A stretch of 9,105 bases of DNA from an uncultured Clostridia bacterium (GTDB lineage: Bacteria > Bacillota > Clostridia > Oscillospirales > Ruminococcaceae), in the NCBI GenBank assembly GCA_945947715.1, contig CAMEYZ010000078.1:1-9105 (forward strand), given 5' to 3'. The position numbers and the translations under genes are program-made. Every line of letters begins with the position of its first letter. Position 1 is the stretch's first letter. The notes below the pieces were generated by a model that was not told the origin of the DNA, made no database searches, and was given only the letters and a program-made list of their open reading frames with translations. Of this stretch, positions 1-5,791 are shown one piece after another.

Positions 1-11
1 GCCGCGCGGAA

Positions 12-32
12 TACTTACGCCCGGCGTAAGTA
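12..32. repeat. Short perfect inverted repeat (9-bp stem, 3-nt loop)
   Basis: The arm tacttacgc (12-20) is exactly complementary to gcgtaagta (24-32) across a ccg loop. No T run follows on either strand, so a simple intrinsic terminator is unlikely. It sits directly beside the larger hairpin at 41-100. Its function is unknown. Confidence 0.6.
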
Positions 33-40
33 ACGTCATA

Positions 41-100
41 GTACTTATGACATTGCCCTCCAAACGTCTGCGGACTTTTTGAGGGCAATGTCATAAGTAC
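41..100. repeat. Perfect 20-bp inverted repeat around a 20-nt centre
   Basis: Bases 41-60 and 81-100 are exact reverse complements. The centre (61-80) can pair further through aaa/ttt and gtc/gac around a tgcg loop. The outer motif gtcataagtac (90-100) also appears inverted at 41-51 and, lacking one A, directly at 35-44, so alternative foldings exist, such as gtcata 35-40 with tatgac 46-51. A stem this long and exact is under selection or recently made. It could be a terminator-like barrier, a site of a mobile element, or a REP-like unit. No strong T tract follows 100, which argues against an ordinary terminator. It lies about 70 bp upstream of the methyltransferase promoter. Confidence 0.7.
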
Positions 101-169
101 AGGCGCTCTCCGAGGGTGGAACGGAAAACAAAAAAGTAAATACGAGTAGAAAATCATAAATTGCTTTTA

Positions 170-197
170 TTGACTTTTTATAATATTGTGATACAAT
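170..197 (+). promoter_or_regulatory. Sigma-A-type promoter of the methyltransferase gene
   Basis: A -35 box ttgact (170-175), a 16-bp AT-rich spacer and a -10 box tacaat (192-197) match the vegetative consensus at 5/6 positions each. Transcription would start near 204, giving a leader of about 40 nt before the start codon at 243. Confidence 0.6.
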
Positions 198-233
198 AAA
201 AATGGGTAAATATCTATTATCGTTATGAATTTT

Positions 234-237
234 GGAG
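234..237 (+). promoter_or_regulatory. Ribosome binding site that selects ATG 243
   Basis: GGAG at 234-237 is five bases upstream of ATG 243. An in-frame ATG at 225 lies upstream of this motif and has no comparable site, and family members begin with the M-R-Y-I-G-G-K motif encoded from 243. The start at 243 is therefore preferred. Confidence 0.6.
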
Positions 238-242
238 TTGCT

Positions 243-884
243 ATGCGGTATATTGGCGGAAAAAATCTTTTATTAGAAAATATCAATAACGTAATAAATG
301 ATGAAATTCCAAATGTTTCATCTGTGATTGATCTGTTTGCCGGCTCAGGTGTAGTATCTAACAATTTCAAATCCATTGGGTATCGCACTATCAGCAATGA
401 TTTTCTATATTTCAGTTATGTTATTTCCAGAGCTTCAATTAAGTTAAACCAAAAACCGTCATTCAAAAAACTCGGAATATCAAATCCAATAAAATATCTG
501 AATGATTTGGCTATTGCTGATACGGAGTATAGCGTTTCTGATTGCTTTATCTACAACAACTACAGCCCTGTTGGGGATTGTAAACGAATGTATTTTCAGC
601 CCGAAAATGCAATTAAAATAGATGTAGTAAGGTTGACGATAGAGAAATGGTACAAAGGTAATCTGATTACAGAAGATGAATATTTCTACCTGCTTGCTTC
701 GCTTATAAATGCAGTGCCTTTTGTCGCAAACATTACGGGCGTATATGCGGCTTATTTAAAATTTTGGGACGAGCGTACATACAAAACACTTGAATTTACC
801 CCGCCTGCCATCATAAGCAATGGCAAGAAAAACGAGTATGCTGTATTGTCAACTTGTTTGAAATACTCAGGGAGAGCCATGTGA
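243..884 (+). pseudogene. Truncated D12-class (Dam-like) DNA N6-adenine methyltransferase
   Basis: The 213-residue product starts with MRYIGGKNLL, the N-terminal AdoMet-binding signature of D12-class adenine methylases. It continues with DLFAGSGVVS (residues about 30-39), the FxGxG motif that holds the cofactor. Enzymes of this class transfer a methyl group to adenine in DNA and serve as orphan or restriction-linked methylases. The catalytic D-P-P-Y motif normally lies in the C-terminal part of a protein of roughly 280-350 residues, and it is absent. The recognisable part ends around NEYAV (residue about 200), and a short unrelated tail runs to the stop. The product is therefore probably inactive. 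Promoter and ribosome binding site are intact. An integrase remnant faces it 18 bp away, suggesting that both are the edges of a deleted mobile-element segment. No restriction partner is visible. Confidence 0.75.
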
Positions 885-921
885 GCCGTAAAGTGAGCTT
901 TTTTATGCGAGCTTTTCGGCT
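884..921. terminator. Imperfect hairpin between the two truncated genes
   Basis: The arm agccgtaaag (884-893) pairs with cttttcggct (912-921) at nine of ten positions, and the loop contains a run of six T. It lies exactly where the methyltransferase and integrase remnants converge and covers the integrase stop. Short direct copies of gagctttt occur at 895-902 and 909-916. It may act as a weak terminator for both strands or be a by-product of the join. The pairing is visible; the function is inferred. Confidence 0.3.
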
Positions 922-1046
922 TTCTTCGGATTGACATCTTTGGGCGGCGTGAAGGTGGTGGATTTCATTATCTGCTTGCCTTTGTCGTCTGTTCCTACGA
1001 AAACCCTTATTCTGAACGTGTTTCCATGCTGTGTGATATTAGCCAT
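903..1046 (-). pseudogene. N-terminal remnant (47 codons) of a phage/ICE-type tyrosine integrase
   Basis: Reading leftwards from ATG at 1046 gives MANITQHGNTFRIRVFVGTD, then DKGKQIMKSTTFTPPKDVNP, then KKAEKLA and a TAA stop. This resembles the AP2-like arm-binding N-terminus of tyrosine integrases from Firmicutes phages and conjugative elements, where the first strand reads roughly I-x-x-x-G-x-x-(Y/F)-R-(I/V)-R and a G-K-(Q/R) turn and (T/S)-F-x-P-P follow. The core-binding and catalytic R..H-x-x-R..Y domains are missing; complete integrases run about 370-420 residues. An excellent ribosome binding site (caggaggg on the minus strand, 1057-1064) lies ten bases upstream of the ATG, so the gene start is authentic. 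It could still be expressed as a small peptide, but a decayed integrase is the simplest reading. Confidence 0.65.
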
Positions 1047-1074
1047 ATGTATAGATCCCTCCTGAATTTTTACA

Positions 1075-1137
1075 CTATAGCATATAGGTAATTGTCAGTG
1101 ACAGCAGCACTGCTTCAAAGATTCGTTTTTAGGACAT
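1075..1137 (-). other. Broken mini-ORF with its own ribosome binding site, upstream of the integrase
   Basis: On the minus strand an aaaggag motif precedes ATG at 1137 at good spacing, but the frame reads Met-Ser-stop. The same frame then continues as KRIFEAVLLSLTITYML before a second stop, ending about 30 bases before the integrase start codon. The good ribosome binding site and the hydrophobic, protein-like run after the early stop suggest a short membrane-type peptide gene inactivated by a nonsense change. Chance is a real alternative for so short a stretch. Confidence 0.25.
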
Positions 1138-1149
1138 AATGATTCACTC

Positions 1150-1184
1150 CTTTCATTTACATAAATAGAATATATAAATGAAAG
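1150..1184. repeat. 10-bp perfect inverted repeat, part of a longer imperfect one
   Basis: The arm ctttcattta (1150-1159) is exactly complementary to taaatgaaag (1175-1184) across a 15-nt AT-rich centre. Outside the arms the similarity continues imperfectly: the minus strand reads gaaaggagtgaatcat and the plus strand gaaagagggcgtgattcgat. It could be an operator or recombinase site of the former element. The minus-strand arm also forms the ribosome binding site of the mini-ORF. Confidence 0.45.
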
Positions 1185-1250
1185 AGGGCGTGATTCGATT
1201 CTATACTACGCAATATGCAACAAAGCTCTATGCCTTCTTATAGGCAAAAT

Positions 1251-1290
1251 AAAAACGTCGGAGTGCTTATGAAGCATTTCGACGTTTTTT
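1251..1290 (-). terminator. Strong intrinsic terminator, probably bidirectional
   Basis: The arm aaaaacgtcg (1251-1260) pairs with cgacgttttt (1280-1289), and the stem continues with agtgctt/aagcatt (one G-U pair) around an atg loop. Runs of A and T flank both sides, so RNA from either strand ends in U-rich sequence. It lies 24 bases beyond the aldolase stop codon and is its natural terminator. It also insulates that gene from the element remnant to the left. Confidence 0.8.
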
Positions 1291-1313
1291 GAGATCATTA
1301 TTTCCCGTCAGGG

Positions 1314-2279
1314 TCACTCGGAGATCTCGGTATAGAAGTCTGCGTAATCCTTTCTCTTATCCTTCGTGAACTGGATTGCAGTCCTGGGATGCTGGTTCAG
1401 CTGACCTGTCATAAGGTACTGGAGATCGTAGCCCCATACGATACCTTCTTCTTTAAGCTTTACCATATGATCCTGCAGGAATTTGTAAACGGGATATACA
1501 TTGTACTTAGGATTTTTAAGGAATCCCAAAAGAAGCTCCATTGCGCAGTTTCCTGCACCTCTTCCCATTCCGAGATATGTGCCGTCGAGCCAGTCAACGC
1601 CGTCACCGCAGGCTTCAATAGTATTTGCGAATGCCAGCTGCTGGTTATTGTGAGCGTGGATGCCCACCTTTTTTCCGTGCTTTTCCGCAAAATTTAAATA
1701 AAGATCTGCAATTCTTGCGATCTGTTCGGGATAGAGGGAGCCGAAGCTGTCTACGATATAGATGCAGTCAACGGGAGTGTCGCCAAGCATGTCAAAGGCT
1801 ACCTCGATATCCTCCTTCTGTGCGTTGGAGATCGCCATGATATTGCAGCTGGTTTCATATCCCATTTTTGCGGCATGCTCGATCATTTCGATCGCCTCGG
1901 GCATCTGATGGATATATGTTGCCACTCTGACAAGGTCAACGGGGGAATCAGATCTCGGACCGAAGTCTGCCAGATCATGTCTGCCTATATCAGCCATTAT
2001 GGCAAGCTTGAGGTTTGTATTGTTATCGCCTACTATTTCTCTGATATGCTCGTCGGAGCAGAACTTCCACTTGCCGAACTTGCTTTCATCAAACACCTTT
2101 TTTGATGCACGGTAGCCCATTTCCATATAGTCTACGCCAGCTTCGATATTGGTCTTATAAAGAGCCTTTACAAAATCATCGGTGAAGTAAAAATCATTTA
2201 CAAGACCGCCGTCTCTGAGTGTGGCATCGATTACTTTGATACTTTCTCTGTATCCCATTAAATCGGACAGAATTTTCAT
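1314..2279 (-). CDS. DRE-TIM-type aldolase (HMG-CoA lyase-like family), substrate unknown
   Basis: The product has 321 residues, close to a complete single-domain TIM barrel of this superfamily. Residues about 17-26 read VIDATLRDGG, the D-x-T-x-R-D-G motif that places a divalent metal and the catalytic Arg. Residues about 208-213 read HAHNNQ, the H-x-H-x-N metal-binding motif. Members such as 4-hydroxy-2-oxovalerate aldolase, HMG-CoA lyase, citramalate synthase and isopropylmalate synthase make or break a C-C bond next to a 2-keto acid or thioester. No C-terminal LeuA-type regulatory domain is present, and no acetaldehyde dehydrogenase partner lies nearby, so a role in catechol meta-cleavage is unlikely. 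The gene stands alone with its own promoter and terminator. The minus-strand aaagga, ten bases before ATG 2279, supports the start. The fold and metal site are clear; the substrate is not. Confidence 0.85.
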   Translation of the reverse strand: MKILSDLMGYRESIKVIDATLRDGGLVNDFYFTDDFVKALYKTNIEAGVDYMEMGYRASKKVFDESKFGKWKFCSDEHIREIVGDNNTNLKLAIMADIGRHDLADFGPRSDSPVDLVRVATYIHQMPEAIEMIEHAAKMGYETSCNIMAISNAQKEDIEVAFDMLGDTPVDCIYIVDSFGSLYPEQIARIADLYLNFAEKHGKKVGIHAHNNQQLAFANTIEACGDGVDWLDGTYLGMGRGAGNCAMELLLGFLKNPKYNVYPVYKFLQDHMVKLKEEGIVWGYDLQYLMTGQLNQHPRTAIQFTKDKRKDYADFYTEISE

Positions 2280-2367
2280 TTTTTTATTTTCCTTTCTGAT
2301 AGAAGCTTTCCCATATGTGATATGTATAAAGCTTTATTACTTTAAAGCTTTTTTGCTTTGCATCAAT

Positions 2368-2396
2368 ATTATATCATATTTTTTCAGGATTGTCTA
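2368..2396 (-). promoter_or_regulatory. Promoter of the aldolase gene
   Basis: On the minus strand tagaca (2391-2396) is followed after exactly 17 bp by a perfect tataat (2368-2373). Transcription would start near 2361, giving a leader of about 80 nt. The leader contains two copies of aaagcttt, one inside the palindrome ataaagctttat, whose role is unknown. Confidence 0.7.
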
Positions 2397-2667
2397 TAGT
2401 TTTAAAGATATTTACAAAAAATTCAGACTCGGGATATATACTTTCCGCTTCAACAGAGGAGAAATAGTAGGGTTTATTTTCGTAACTGTGTTGTATTAAC
2501 AAAAAAGAAGAGGATAGTTCACGAAAAATACGTCGACAACTCATAATTTAGTTCACATATGCCGTTGAAATGAATTTCAATGGTCGGATGTCTCTTTTTG
2601 TTTGCCTGACAAGAGATTTCCGAGTTTCTTAGCAACACCCGGATTTGCGTTTCTCCATTTCCGCTGC
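2397..2667. other. Intergenic stretch between the divergent aldolase and GH9 promoters
   Basis: No gene is supported here. A hairpin ccgttgaaat/atttcaatgg (2562-2571 with 2574-2583, one G-U pair) has a loop of only two bases, and tagttcac occurs twice (near 2515 and 2548). A minus-strand frame running through 2577-2807 is discussed under rejected items. Confidence 0.4.
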
Positions 2668-2696
2668 TTGACTATATTTTGGCTTTGGGGTATAAT
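2668..2696 (+). promoter_or_regulatory. Consensus promoter upstream of the GH9 gene
   Basis: A ttgact -35 box (2668-2673), a 17-bp spacer and a perfect tataat -10 box (2691-2696) form a near-consensus vegetative promoter. Transcription would begin near 2703, leaving about 190 nt of leader before the GH9 start codon. The leader contains the heptamer repeat hairpin and the small upstream ORF. A direct repeat aaatcgg (2702-2708 and 2727-2733) begins at the likely start site and could be an operator. Confidence 0.7.
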
Positions 2697-2747
2697 GGAA
2701 TAAATCGGATAGATATACTGTTCTACAAATCGGAAATTATTTGTTTG

Positions 2748-2822
2748 AGTGAATGGTGAAAAGTGAATAGTGAATAGTGAAGAGTGATTATATTTCATAC
2801 TATTCATTATTCACTCTTCACT
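2748..2822. repeat. Six tandem 7-mers (consensus AGTGAAT) with an inverted copy, forming a 23-bp stem
   Basis: From 2748 to 2789 the sequence is six back-to-back heptamers: agtgaat, ggtgaaa, agtgaat, agtgaat, agtgaag, agtgatt. After a short centre, 2800-2822 carries the complement of three such units. Bases 2755-2777 pair with 2800-2822 at 23 positions with two G-U pairs and one mismatch. The array lies in the GH9 leader, downstream of the promoter. No T tract follows on the plus strand, so it is not a standard terminator. Because the left arm has more repeats than the right, the stem can slide by seven bases. It may be a dispersed intergenic repeat or a regulatory or RNA-stabilising structure. 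Confidence 0.75.
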
Positions 2823-2863
2823 AAAAATTTCAAATTCCAATTTATAGAGGAGATTAATTATCA

Positions 2864-2899
2864 ATGTCTGTGATTTCAGAAAGGAATGAAAATTTATGA
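2864..2899 (+). CDS. 11-codon upstream ORF overlapping the GH9 start
   Basis: ATG 2864 is preceded by gaggag (2847-2852) at 11 bases and encodes MSVISERNENL followed by TGA at 2897-2899. That stop overlaps the GH9 ATG (2896-2898) in an ATGA arrangement typical of translational coupling. The peptide resembles nothing I recognise. The spacing is a little long, so this may be chance. If translated, ribosomes ending here could reinitiate at GH9, whose own site (aagg, 2881-2884) is weak. Confidence 0.35.
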   Translation: MSVISERNENL

Positions 2900-5184
2900 A
2901 AAAAGCCGTGCTGACAGCATTGACATCAGCCTGTCTTTTATACATTACAGGGTGTATAACGGAAAATAATACCACTGAAAATATTACCGAGGAGGCTTCC
3001 AAAGTGAGTGAAAGTGAATATGTTCAGATGACAGACAAGGAGCTCCTTGCGGACAGAGGCGGAGAAAGACCGCCCCAGGGGTATAACACGCTCCAGGACA
3101 TATCTCTCATAAATGAAAAGCTTTCGGACGGTTCATTCGGATTCGGTCAGCCCGACATGGAGCAGGCTTGCTTTGAAATGCCTTCCGTGGGCGTTCCTGC
3201 AGGCGAGGGTACAATCGTGATAAGAAGCTGGAACACCACCGATCTGTCAGCATATATTCCGAATGGAAAAATATCATTTTATGCAAAGGGTGAAGCTGCG
3301 GGCGGAAGCTTTGATGTGGCAGTGCAGGACTGCGACCGTGACCGCAAGGGCAGCGATGACTCGGTTACTATTTATAAAAGTACTGCCGATTACGGCACCA
3401 TATCAAAGGACTGGACGCTGATAGAGATACCGTTAAAGGATTATTTTGAGGCGGGAAATGGACTCGACTCCACCTGTATATGGACGCTGCGTATCGGAAA
3501 TGCAGAGGGAAATATCCGTATTGCAGATCTGCGCATAACCTCTCCCGACAAGGAGCTTTGCGGAGATACCGTTAAAGTTAATCAGCTTGGATACAACACC
3601 AAAGCTACAAAATACGCTCTGGTAAGCGGCTTTTATGAGGAGCTTTCCTGCAACAGCAGAACATCCTTCAGCCTTGTCAATGCTGAGAATAACGAGGTCG
3701 TCTTTAGCGGTATGCTCACCCTTGCAGACGGATATGATGAAGCATATTCGGGCGAAACTATCTACAAAGCGGATTTCAGCGATTATAAGGAGAACGGCAG
3801 ATATTTTGTTACGGTGAACACTCCCGAAAAAGAAAGCTCCGCTGTGTTTACTATCGGCAGCAGCGTCTATTCCGACAAAATAGGAACTCTCTGCAAATAT
3901 TATTATTTCCAGAGAGCAAATGTTGAGCTTACAGAAGAATACGCTGGACAGTTTGCAAGAGAAGCACTATATCCAGACGATTTTAATATGGTATATCTCT
4001 CCGATAAAAACAGGACAAGGGACGTTTCGGGAGGTTGGTTCGACGCAGGAGATTTCGGAAAATATATTGACCCGGGTTCGGTGGCAGTCGTCGATCTGCT
4101 GTGGGCTTACAAGCTTTTCCCCGAAGCGTTTACGGACGGTGCTTCCAATATTCCCGAGAGCGGAAATAACATTCCCGATATTCTTGACGAAGTGAAGATA
4201 GAGCTGGATTTCTTCCTGAAAATGCAGGACAAGGACGGCGGCTTTTATCATCGAGTAAATCCCGATGACGGAAGCAGAGCCATTGTTGACACTTTTTCAA
4301 AGGACGACGGAGGAAACGTCAAAGCCGCAGGTACATCTGCAAACGCTGCCGCAGCGCTTGCACTGGCACATACAGCGTACAAGGACACCGACTCTAAGTA
4401 TGCCGATAAGCTGCTTTCCGCTGCGGTCAAGGGCTGGGATTATGCGATAAAAAATCCCGATATAACATCATCGGGGACCTATGGCAGCGACAAAACCGAG
4501 CCTCAGATATTTTTTGCTGCGTGTACCTTGTACTATGCAACAGGAGAGGAAAGGTATCACGATTATATCCGTGAGAATTACAAAAATTTTAACGCTTATG
4601 ATATGAATTCCTTCGGACACGGCTCCGATAATATGACAAAGCTTGCCTTTGCCGAATATCTTGCCTGTGAAAACAAGGACGATGAGATTGTCGAATGGAT
4701 AAGCAAGAAATTTAATACCTGGAAAAAGAATACTATTTCCAATGCAAAGGCAAATCCCTGGGGGACTGCGCTGCCAAACTGGGCATTATGGTGGGGAAGC
4801 AACGCCAATGCACTCAATACTGCGATGGAAATGTACATTACGGAATATTTTCTGGACGGAAATACAGCTGCTTCGGAAAAGCTTGCTTCTGAAACGGTAA
4901 ATTTCATTTTTGGTATAAATCCTACGGGAAATTCCTTTGTGACAGGTATTGGCGAAAGCTGCATCAGGCGTGCATACAGCGGAATCTTTGGCGAGGACGG
5001 TATCGAAGCTTTTCCTGAGGGCTACACCCCCGGCGGAATTAATATGTACGACGGTAGCATTATATCACGTTTTCCCGGAAAATGCCACTCCGATACGGCA
5101 CTGGATTGGGTGACTAACGAAAATTCTATCTACTATCAGTCATCGCTGATATTCGCGTCTGCAATGCAGACAGCAAAAGAATAA
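2896..5184 (+). CDS. GH9-family glycoside hydrolase, cell-surface lipoprotein with N-terminal carbohydrate-binding-like and Ig-like domains
   Basis: The 762-residue product starts with a lipoprotein signal peptide ending in the lipobox ITGC (Cys20), so it should be anchored to the outer face of the membrane. After an acidic Thr/Glu-rich linker, residues about 56-222 look like a beta-sandwich carbohydrate-binding module. Residues about 226-320, opening with VKVNQLGYN, are the Ig-like CelD_N domain that precedes many GH9 catalytic domains. The (alpha/alpha)6 domain covers about 325-760. GGWFDAGDFGKY contains Asp383 and Asp386, the pair that activates the inverting water. HSDTALDWVTNENS contains the conserved Asp and the catalytic acid Glu742. 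GH9 enzymes hydrolyse beta-1,4-glucans such as cellulose or mixed-linkage glucan. The usual H-x-R motif is replaced by IRR (690-692), so specificity may differ. No dockerin is present. A terminator follows. Confidence 0.9.
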   Translation: MKKAVLTALTSACLLYITGCITENNTTENITEEASKVSESEYVQMTDKELLADRGGERPPQGYNTLQDISLINEKLSDGSFGFGQPDMEQACFEMPSVGVPAGEGTIVIRSWNTTDLSAYIPNGKISFYAKGEAAGGSFDVAVQDCDRDRKGSDDSVTIYKSTADYGTISKDWTLIEIPLKDYFEAGNGLDSTCIWTLRIGNAEGNIRIADLRITSPDKELCGDTVKVNQLGYNTKATKYALVSGFYEELSCNSRTSFSLVNAENNEVVFSGMLTLADGYDEAYSGETIYKADFSDYKENGRYFVTVNTPEKESSAVFTIGSSVYSDKIGTLCKYYYFQRANVELTEEYAGQFAREALYPDDFNMVYLSDKNRTRDVSGGWFDAGDFGKYIDPGSVAVVDLLWAYKLFPEAFTDGASNIPESGNNIPDILDEVKIELDFFLKMQDKDGGFYHRVNPDDGSRAIVDTFSKDDGGNVKAAGTSANAAAALALAHTAYKDTDSKYADKLLSAAVKGWDYAIKNPDITSSGTYGSDKTEPQIFFAACTLYYATGEERYHDYIRENYKNFNAYDMNSFGHGSDNMTKLAFAEYLACENKDDEIVEWISKKFNTWKKNTISNAKANPWGTALPNWALWWGSNANALNTAMEMYITEYFLDGNTAASEKLASETVNFIFGINPTGNSFVTGIGESCIRRAYSGIFGEDGIEAFPEGYTPGGINMYDGSIISRFPGKCHSDTALDWVTNENSIYYQSSLIFASAMQTAKE

Positions 5185-5199
5185 ATCCCAGGTTTCTTT

Positions 5200-5232
5200 G
5201 AGGGCTTGTTGGCATCTGGCAGTCAAGCCTTC
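5200..5232 (+). terminator. Weak hairpin after the GH9 stop
   Basis: The arm gagggcttg (5200-5208) pairs with caagccttc (5224-5232) with one G-U pair across a 15-nt loop, and a modest T-rich stretch follows. It may help end GH9 transcripts, but the hairpin at 5260-5299 is much stronger. Confidence 0.35.
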
Positions 5233-5259
5233 AGTTTGAATTTTATATGTGAAAAAAGT

Positions 5260-5299
5260 TAAGAGCTGTCTGATAAATTTTAAAATCAGACAGCTCTTA
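5260..5299. terminator. Strong bidirectional terminator between GH9 and the small lipoprotein gene
   Basis: A perfect 15-bp stem, taagagctgtctgat (5260-5274) with its complement at 5285-5299, encloses a 10-nt AT loop. On the plus strand it is followed by tgattttattt; on the minus strand by acttttttc. It serves GH9 on the plus strand and the gene ending at 5357 on the minus strand. Confidence 0.85.
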
Positions 5300-5356
5300 T
5301 GATTTTATTTATAAGTGTATTTTCTGTGGGTAGTTATTGCTTGCATTATCGGTGAC

Positions 5357-5728
5357 TTACTTTCTTTTGAACTCTCTTATCTTGCCAGCCTCTGTTTCCC
5401 AAGTCATTGTGTTGCTATCGACTATTTTCACCTTGAAGGTACTGTTGTTGCCCCAGATTTCATCGTCGCTCTCAATGATTATCATATCGCCTTCAAAATG
5501 GAATTTACCACTATCTCCGCCTTCATATGAAAGTATATCGCCTTCTAATACCGATGTTTCGGTATATGTACCATCCGCCTTGAAAGTCCATTCCTGGTCA
5601 AAATCAAGAACATGGTTTGTCCACGTTCCCGCTATATCCGCACATGTATAGTTCTTTGAGCACCCCGTAGATACTATCATAACAATCGCCATAATAATAC
5701 CAAAAATAAAATATTTTCTTGTTTTCAT
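5357..5728 (-). CDS. Small secreted lipoprotein with a lipocalin-like fold
   Basis: The product has 123 residues. A basic start (MKTRK) and a hydrophobic core are followed by VSTGC, a lipobox-like cleavage site at Cys23 with Ser rather than Leu/Val at -3. The mature part alternates short beta strands: AGTWTN, EWTFKADGTYTE, GKFHFEGDMIII, TFKVKIVDSNTMTWET. This is the pattern of small bacterial lipocalin-like domains, which open with G-x-W and carry a W-x-F-x-x-D-G-T hairpin. These proteins are common in Clostridia and mostly uncharacterised; some bind small hydrophobic ligands. The minus-strand aagggg, about nine bases before ATG 5728, supports the start. The gene is convergent with GH9 and shares its terminator. 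Lipidation is well supported, the fold moderately, and the role is unknown. Confidence 0.75.
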   Translation of the reverse strand: MKTRKYFIFGIIMAIVMIVSTGCSKNYTCADIAGTWTNHVLDFDQEWTFKADGTYTETSVLEGDILSYEGGDSGKFHFEGDMIIIESDDEIWGNNSTFKVKIVDSNTMTWETEAGKIREFKRK

Positions 5729-5762
5729 TATTCAATACCCCTTCAAACATTATCTTTTCTAT

Positions 5763-5791
5763 AGAATACCATATATCGGAAAAAATGTCAA
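5763..5791 (-). promoter_or_regulatory. Promoter of the small lipoprotein gene
   Basis: On the minus strand a perfect ttgaca (5786-5791) lies 17 bp from tattct (5763-5768), a 4/6 match to the -10 consensus that is preceded by TGG and so forms an extended -10 element. Transcription would start near 5756, about 28 bases before the start codon. A long palindrome covers the -35 box. Confidence 0.65.

Larger units (their letters stand above)
1047..1250. other. Non-coding stretch upstream of the integrase remnant
   Basis: No credible gene is seen here. The stretch holds the integrase ribosome binding site, the broken mini-ORF (1075-1137), the inverted repeat at 1150-1184 and a small hairpin tgcct/aggca (1230-1234 with 1241-1245). 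In an intact element this position would carry the excisionase gene or attachment-site region, but I could not identify either. Confidence 0.4.

Noticed and set aside
41..100. The long hairpin as an ordinary intrinsic terminator
   Set aside because: No U-rich tail follows either side of the stem; the only T run (cttttt) is inside the loop region.
225..242. ATG 225 as the methyltransferase start
   Set aside because: The GGAG motif lies downstream of it and is well spaced for ATG 243, and the family's N-terminal motif begins at the latter.
1389..2105. Several open frames on the plus strand and one on the minus strand in the aldolase region
   Set aside because: All overlap the conserved aldolase reading frame. 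Their compositions are those of shadow translations, with unusual Cys, Arg or Ser content and no recognisable family.
2577..2807. A 76-codon minus-strand frame upstream of GH9
   Set aside because: Its first third is just the translated heptamer repeat (SLFTIHFSPFT), and the rest lies across the consensus plus-strand promoter at 2668-2696. No ribosome binding site is visible. The tail (QRKWRNANPGVAKKLGNLL) looks faintly protein-like, so a short gene remnant is not fully excluded.
2748..2822. Tandem repeats as a CRISPR array
   Set aside because: The units are seven bases long with no spacers, and no cas genes are in the window.
4596..4964. A 122-codon minus-strand frame inside GH9
   Set aside because: It is antisense to the GH9 catalytic domain and has no start signals or recognisable motifs.
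5315..5651. Two plus-strand frames opposite the small lipoprotein
   Set aside because: The minus-strand lipoprotein has a signal peptide, lipobox, ribosome binding site, promoter and terminator; the plus-strand frames have none of these.
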